Source: Deltaproteobacteria bacterium
Lineage (GTDB): Bacteria > JAUYMQ01
Assembly: GCA_030698575.1 (NCBI GenBank)
Contig: JAUYMQ010000407.1
Coordinates: 1 to 23,285, forward strand
Length of the DNA stretch: 23,285 nucleotides
Reading direction: 5' to 3'
In this document: positions 20,113 through 23,285 of the stretch, piece by piece
How positions within the stretch are numbered: the stretch's first letter is position 1
How the letters are laid out: every line of letters starts with the position of its first letter
Translations under genes and position numbers: made by a program
The notes under the pieces: generated by a model
Told to the model about the DNA's origin: nothing
Databases searched by the model: none
Seen by the model: only the letters and a program-made list of their open reading frames with translations

Positions 20113-20158
20113 CCCAGAGCGTTCCGGCCCGGCCGGGGCGCGGAGGCACGGCGCAGGC

Positions 20159-20812
20159 GTGAAGCTCGAGGAGCGGAAGTATCCGATCGTGATGCGCGAG
20201 GGGTGGCCCTTCGCCGGACCACCGCTTCTCGCGGCGGCGCTGCTCGCGATCGCCGGCTGGCACGTCGCGGCGGCTATTGCGGCGGCGCTGGCGCTCTTCT
20301 GTATCTGGTTTTTCCGGAATCCCCGCCGCGCCGTTCCGGATGAGGCCGGTGCGGTCGTTTCGCCGGGAGACGGCAAGGTGCTTCGCGTCGAGGAGGTCGA
20401 GGATCCCCGCTGGATTGGCGGGCGCGCCTGGAAGATCAGCGTCTTCCTGAACATTTTCAATGTTCACGTGAACCGGACGCCCATCGCGGGGAAGGTGCTG
20501 ACCGTCGAGTACGTGAAGGGCAAGTTCTTCAACGCCTCCTTCGACAAGGCGAGCGAGGCGAACGAGCGCACCGAAATTTGCATCGAGGACGACAGGGGTC
20601 GAAAGGTCGTCTTTCGCCAGATCGCCGGACTCGTGGCGCGCCGCATACTCTGCTACCTCCGCCCGGGGGATGCGGTTGCTCGCGGCGACATCATGGGGCT
20701 TATTCGCTTCGGCTCGCGGGTGGAGGTGGTCCTTTCGGCGGACGCCCGCGTCAGTGTCGCGGCCGGCGATCACGTGAAGGGCGGAAGCACGGTGATGGCA
20801 TGGCTTCCGTAA
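20159..20812 (+). CDS. psd: Phosphatidylserine decarboxylase proenzyme (short form)
   Basis: Psd turns phosphatidylserine into phosphatidylethanolamine at the inner membrane. The proenzyme cuts itself and forms a pyruvoyl group from a serine. Here the cleavage site is RFGSRVEV, between G185 and S186. KYPIVMREGWPF near the start is followed by a hydrophobic segment (about 20-52). FFRNPRRAVP, VSPGDGKV and the FLNIFNVHVNRTPIAG segment are typical of the roughly 215-residue short form, sometimes named archaetidylserine decarboxylase-like. The start GTG 20159 keeps the conserved head; the GGAGG at 20142-20146 is 12 bases away, rather far. It overlaps pssA by 13 bases, and the two act consecutively. 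Confidence 0.95.
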   Translation: MKLEERKYPIVMREGWPFAGPPLLAAALLAIAGWHVAAAIAAALALFCIWFFRNPRRAVPDEAGAVVSPGDGKVLRVEEVEDPRWIGGRAWKISVFLNIFNVHVNRTPIAGKVLTVEYVKGKFFNASFDKASEANERTEICIEDDRGRKVVFRQIAGLVARRILCYLRPGDAVARGDIMGLIRFGSRVEVVLSADARVSVAAGDHVKGGSTVMAWLP

Positions 20813-21585
20813 CCGGAGAGCGCCGCAGGCGCGGCATCTACATCCTGCCCGCGCTGTTCACGACGGGGAATCTTTTCTTCGGTTTCTATGCCCTTGTTGA
20901 AGCTATCAACGGGCGACTCTTCGAGTCGGCCGTCGGCCTCATCCTTGCGGGCTTTTGCGATTTGCTGGATGGGCGGATAGCACGGCTGACGAATACGACG
21001 AGCCAGTTCGGCGGCGAGTACGACAGTCTGGCGGACATGGTGTCCTTCGGGCTGGCGCCCTCGATCATGCTCTACAGCTGGGCGCTGCAGCCCTTCGGGA
21101 AGCTGGGCTGGCTGGCCTCGTTCCTTTACGCGGCCTGCGCGGCGCTCAGGCTGGCGCGGTTCAACGTGCAGACCGAGACGGACGAGCGGCGTTATTTCGT
21201 GGGGCTCTCGACCCCCGGCGGGGCGGCGGTGGTGTGCACCTCGATCCTGTTCTTCAGGGACGTGGGCGACAACCCCGCGTTCAGGCAGTTCTACGTTCCG
21301 CTCATCATCATGATGCTGGCGCTGCTCATGGTGTCGAACGTCCGCTACCGCAGCTTCAAGCAGTTCGACTTCGGGAGCCCGCTGGCGCCCTGGGTGCTGC
21401 TCGTGCTCGTGGCGGGGATCGTCGTGGTGGCGGCGGCGCCGGCGAAGACGCTCTTCATCATGGCCGTGAGCTATGCAGCAAGCGGGCCGCTGGAGGCGCT
21501 GATCTTCATGCGCCGGCGGCGCCGGGCACGGGCGGTCGAGAGGCTGCGAGCGGTCGAGGGTGGAGCAGGGCCGCCGTCCCCGTGA
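20800..21585 (+). CDS. pssA: CDP-diacylglycerol--serine O-phosphatidyltransferase
   Basis: PssA joins serine to CDP-diacylglycerol to make phosphatidylserine, the substrate of Psd. The CDP-alcohol phosphotransferase signature DG-xx-AR-x8-G-xxx-D-xxx-D is complete (D57, G58, A61, R62, G71, D75, D79). The N-terminal ILPALFTTGNLFFGFYAL and SFGLAPSIMLYSW, then ARFNVQTE, mark the PssA subfamily rather than PgsA. Several membrane helices follow (about 130-145, 165-185, 200-220). Length is 261 residues. ATG 20800, inside the end of psd, is the start; the longer frame back to 20578 is psd shadow. The substrate CDP-diacylglycerol needs CdsA, whose gene is absent from its usual place between uppS and dxr. 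Confidence 0.95.
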   Translation: MASVTGERRRRGIYILPALFTTGNLFFGFYALVEAINGRLFESAVGLILAGFCDLLDGRIARLTNTTSQFGGEYDSLADMVSFGLAPSIMLYSWALQPFGKLGWLASFLYAACAALRLARFNVQTETDERRYFVGLSTPGGAAVVCTSILFFRDVGDNPAFRQFYVPLIIMMLALLMVSNVRYRSFKQFDFGSPLAPWVLLVLVAGIVVVAAAPAKTLFIMAVSYAASGPLEALIFMRRRRRARAVERLRAVEGGAGPPSP

Positions 21586-21600
21586 CGGAGGCCGCGGGTG

Positions 21601-21628
21601 CGGGAGTGAATGACCCGGGAGTGAATGA
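21601..21628. repeat. Tandem duplication of the ribosome-binding/start segment before leuA
   Basis: The 13-mer cgggagtgaatga occurs at 21601-21613 and 21616-21628, a 15-base period. Each copy contains GGGAG and an ATG. The first ATG (21610) opens a four-codon frame ending in TGA at 21622-21624, directly before the second ATG. Confidence 0.75.
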
Positions 21629-21630
21629 GC

Positions 21631-23178
21631 ATGGCTGACTACATCCGGATATTCGACACGACGCTTCGTGACGGCGAACAGTCGCCGGGCTCCTCGATGA
21701 ACATCGAGGAGAAGGTCATCATGGCGCGTCAGCTCGAGAAGCTCGGCGTCGACGTGATCGAGGCGGGCTTCCCGGTTGCCAGCCCCGGCGATTTCGAAGC
21801 GGTGAAGAAGATCGCCGATACGGTGCGGGATTGTGAAATTGCGGGCCTCGCCCGTTGCGAAGCGGAAGACATCGAAGCCGCGGGAGGGGCCCTGAAGGGC
21901 GCGGCCAATCCGCGAATTCACGTCTTCATCGCCACGAGCGATATTCACATGCGCTTCAAGCTCCAGAAAAGCCCCGAGCAGGTGCTCGAGGACGCGGTTC
22001 GGAGCGTCGAGCTCGCCAGGAAATACACCGACAACGTGGAATTCTCGGCCGAGGACGCCACCCGAAGCGATCCGGAGTTCCTCTACAAGATTTTTGAGGC
22101 GGTCATCACTGTCGGCGCCAGGGTGATCAACGTTCCAGACACGGTCGGCTACGCGGTCCCGGATCAGTTCGCGGAGCTCATCCGGGGGATTCGTGCCCAC
22201 GTGCCGAACATCGACCGCGCCGTCATCAGCGTCCACTGCCACAACGACCTTGGCCTGGCCGTCGCCAACTCGCAGGCGGCCATCAGGGCGGGGGCCCGGC
22301 AGGTCGAATGCACGGTGAACGGCATCGGCGAGCGGGCCGGCAATACGTCGATGGAAGAGATCGTCATGGCGCTGCGCACCCGCCACGACTTCTTCGGGCT
22401 GGCGACGCGGATCGTGACAGAGGAGATCTATCCGTCGAGTCGACTGCTGACCAGCATCACGGGCGTGGCCGTTCAGCCCAACAAGGCCGTGGTGGGAGCC
22501 AACGCCTTCGCGCACGAGGCGGGCATTCACCAGGACGGAGTGCTGAAGAACGTCATGACCTACGAGATCATGACGCCCCAGAGCATCGGACGGAGCAGCA
22601 ACGAGCTGGTGATGGGCAAGCACTCCGGCCGGCACGCCTTCCGCGAACGGCTGCACTCGCTCGGCTTCGATTTGCAGCCCGACCAGCTCGACAATGCCTT
22701 TCAGCGCTTCAAGGTGCTGGCTGACAAGAAGAAGGTCATCTACGACGAGGACCTCGAGGTCCTGGTGGCGGACGCCGTGCTCCGCATGGACGACAAGTAC
22801 CGTCTCATCCACGTGAACGTTTCGAGCGGCACCGGCGCGATACCGGCCGCGACGGTCGAGATGGCGGTGGAGGAAAGGGTCGTCAAGGAAGCGGGGTTCG
22901 GCGACGGGCCGGTGGACGCGGTCTTCAAGGTCATCGCGCGGATCACCGAGAGCAAGAGCGATCTGCTGCGCTACCAGGTAAACGCCATCACCGGCGGGAC
23001 CGATGCCCAGGGCGAGGTAAGCGTGACTGTCACCGAGGACGGCATCACGGCCATCGGCCACGGGGCGCACACGGACATCATCGTGGCCTCCGCCAAGGCC
23101 TATATCAGCGCGCTGAACAAGCTCGGCTGGCGGAAGAGCCAGAAATCCACGCAACGCACGGATGAGAAGGGGCCTTGA
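21631..23178 (+). CDS. leuA: 2-isopropylmalate synthase
   Basis: LeuA condenses acetyl-CoA with 2-oxoisovalerate, the first leucine-specific step, which draws on the product of the ilv genes upstream. The catalytic TIM barrel shows [13 protein letters not shown] (8-20) and the metal site HCHNDLG (H202, H204). [14 protein letters not shown] and [15 protein letters not shown] follow. The C-terminal LeuA regulatory domain (about 385-500, with [18 protein letters not shown]) is complete, so leucine feedback is likely. Length is 515 residues from ATG 21631, or 517 from ATG 21625. I prefer 21631 because GGGAG at 21617-21621 is then 9 bases away, against 3 for the other. The short LeuA2/homocitrate synthase types are less likely given this length and neighbours. 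Confidence 0.96.
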   Translation: MADYIRIFDTTLRDGEQSPGSSMNIEEKVIMARQLEKLGVDVIEAGFPVASPGDFEAVKKIADTVRDCEIAGLARCEAEDIEAAGGALKGAANPRIHVFIATSDIHMRFKLQKSPEQVLEDAVRSVELARKYTDNVEFSAEDATRSDPEFLYKIFEAVITVGARVINVPDTVGYAVPDQFAELIRGIRAHVPNIDRAVISVHCHNDLGLAVANSQAAIRAGARQVECTVNGIGERAGNTSMEEIVMALRTRHDFFGLATRIVTEEIYPSSRLLTSITGVAVQPNKAVVGANAFAHEAGIHQDGVLKNVMTYEIMTPQSIGRSSNELVMGKHSGRHAFRERLHSLGFDLQPDQLDNAFQRFKVLADKKKVIYDEDLEVLVADAVLRMDDKYRLIHVNVSSGTGAIPAATVEMAVEERVVKEAGFGDGPVDAVFKVIARITESKSDLLRYQVNAITGGTDAQGEVSVTVTEDGITAIGHGAHTDIIVASAKAYISALNKLGWRKSQKSTQRTDEKGP

Positions 23179-23180
23179 GC

Positions 23181-23285
23181 ATGGGAATGACCATCACGGA
23201 GAAGATCCTGGCCAGACACGCCGGGCTCGAGAAGACCGAGGCGGGCCAGATCGTGAACTGCAAGCTCGATCTGGTTCTCGCCAAC
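23181..23285 (+). CDS. leuC: 3-isopropylmalate dehydratase large subunit, N-terminal fragment
   Basis: Thirty-five codons are visible before the window ends: [15 protein letters not shown] and, later, KLDLVLAN. This resembles the N-terminus of the LeuC/HacA aconitase-like large subunits (TxxEKIL...G...DLV.AND), which isomerise 2- to 3-isopropylmalate with a 4Fe-4S cluster. Catalytic cysteines lie beyond the window. It starts 2 bases after the leuA stop, which supports the leucine-pathway assignment over aconitase or homoaconitase. The head looks more like the archaeal-type (about 420-residue) LeuC than the E. coli type, but that rests on few residues. Confidence 0.85.
   Translation, partial: MGMTITEKILARHAGLEKTEAGQIVNCKLDLVLAN

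Noticed and set aside
20770-23154. 794-codon minus-strand frame across pssA and leuA
   Set aside because: Antisense shadow of the high-GC third codon positions; no recognisable domain and no ribosome binding site.

Overview
The window is a GC-rich (by eye about two-thirds G+C), densely packed chromosomal segment of a Gram-negative-type bacterium. One gene points left (rarA, cut by the left edge) and all others point right. The gene order secA-argJ-rpsB-tsf-pyrH-frr-uppS-dxr-rseP-tsaB, then a DUF465 gene, then ilvB-ilvN-ilvC-psd-pssA-leuA-leuC, resembles what I remember from Geobacter-like deltaproteobacteria (Desulfobacterota). A related high-GC lineage such as Tectomicrobia, Nitrospinota or Methylomirabilota is equally possible. 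The taxon is an inference from gene order and protein character only.

Left part (1-4434): rarA and recN, both genome-maintenance genes, diverge from a 384-base intergenic region. That region holds a palindromic dispersed-repeat unit and a 20-base direct repeat. After recN comes a membrane-anchored M23 (LytM-type) peptidase that starts at a TTG codon behind its own promoter-like sequence.

Middle part (4435-16107): secA (protein export) and argJ (arginine synthesis) precede a long run for translation and envelope precursors. The run is rpsB, tsf, pyrH and frr (ribosome and UMP supply), uppS and dxr (isoprenoid carrier lipid), rseP (intramembrane protease) and tsaB (tRNA t6A modification). Two things depart from the usual layout. 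cdsA, normally between uppS and dxr, is missing, and those two genes overlap by 4 bases. RseP appears to carry three PDZ domains instead of one or two.

Right part (16108-23285): a near-consensus sigma70-type promoter reads into two closely spaced terminator-like hairpins whose arms are interchangeable, followed by a small DUF465/YdcH-like gene. A second structured leader of about 300 bases precedes ilvB. ilvB-ilvN-ilvC (branched-chain amino acid synthesis), psd-pssA (phosphatidylethanolamine synthesis) and leuA-leuC (leucine branch) then follow with short gaps or overlaps, so they are probably one transcription unit.

Almost every protein belongs to a well-known housekeeping family. I see no CRISPR array, transposase, phage gene, rRNA or tRNA, and no clear new multi-gene system. 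The best candidates for something undescribed are the non-coding segments around the DUF465 gene (16167-16311 and 16561-16857), the three-PDZ RseP and the absent cdsA.
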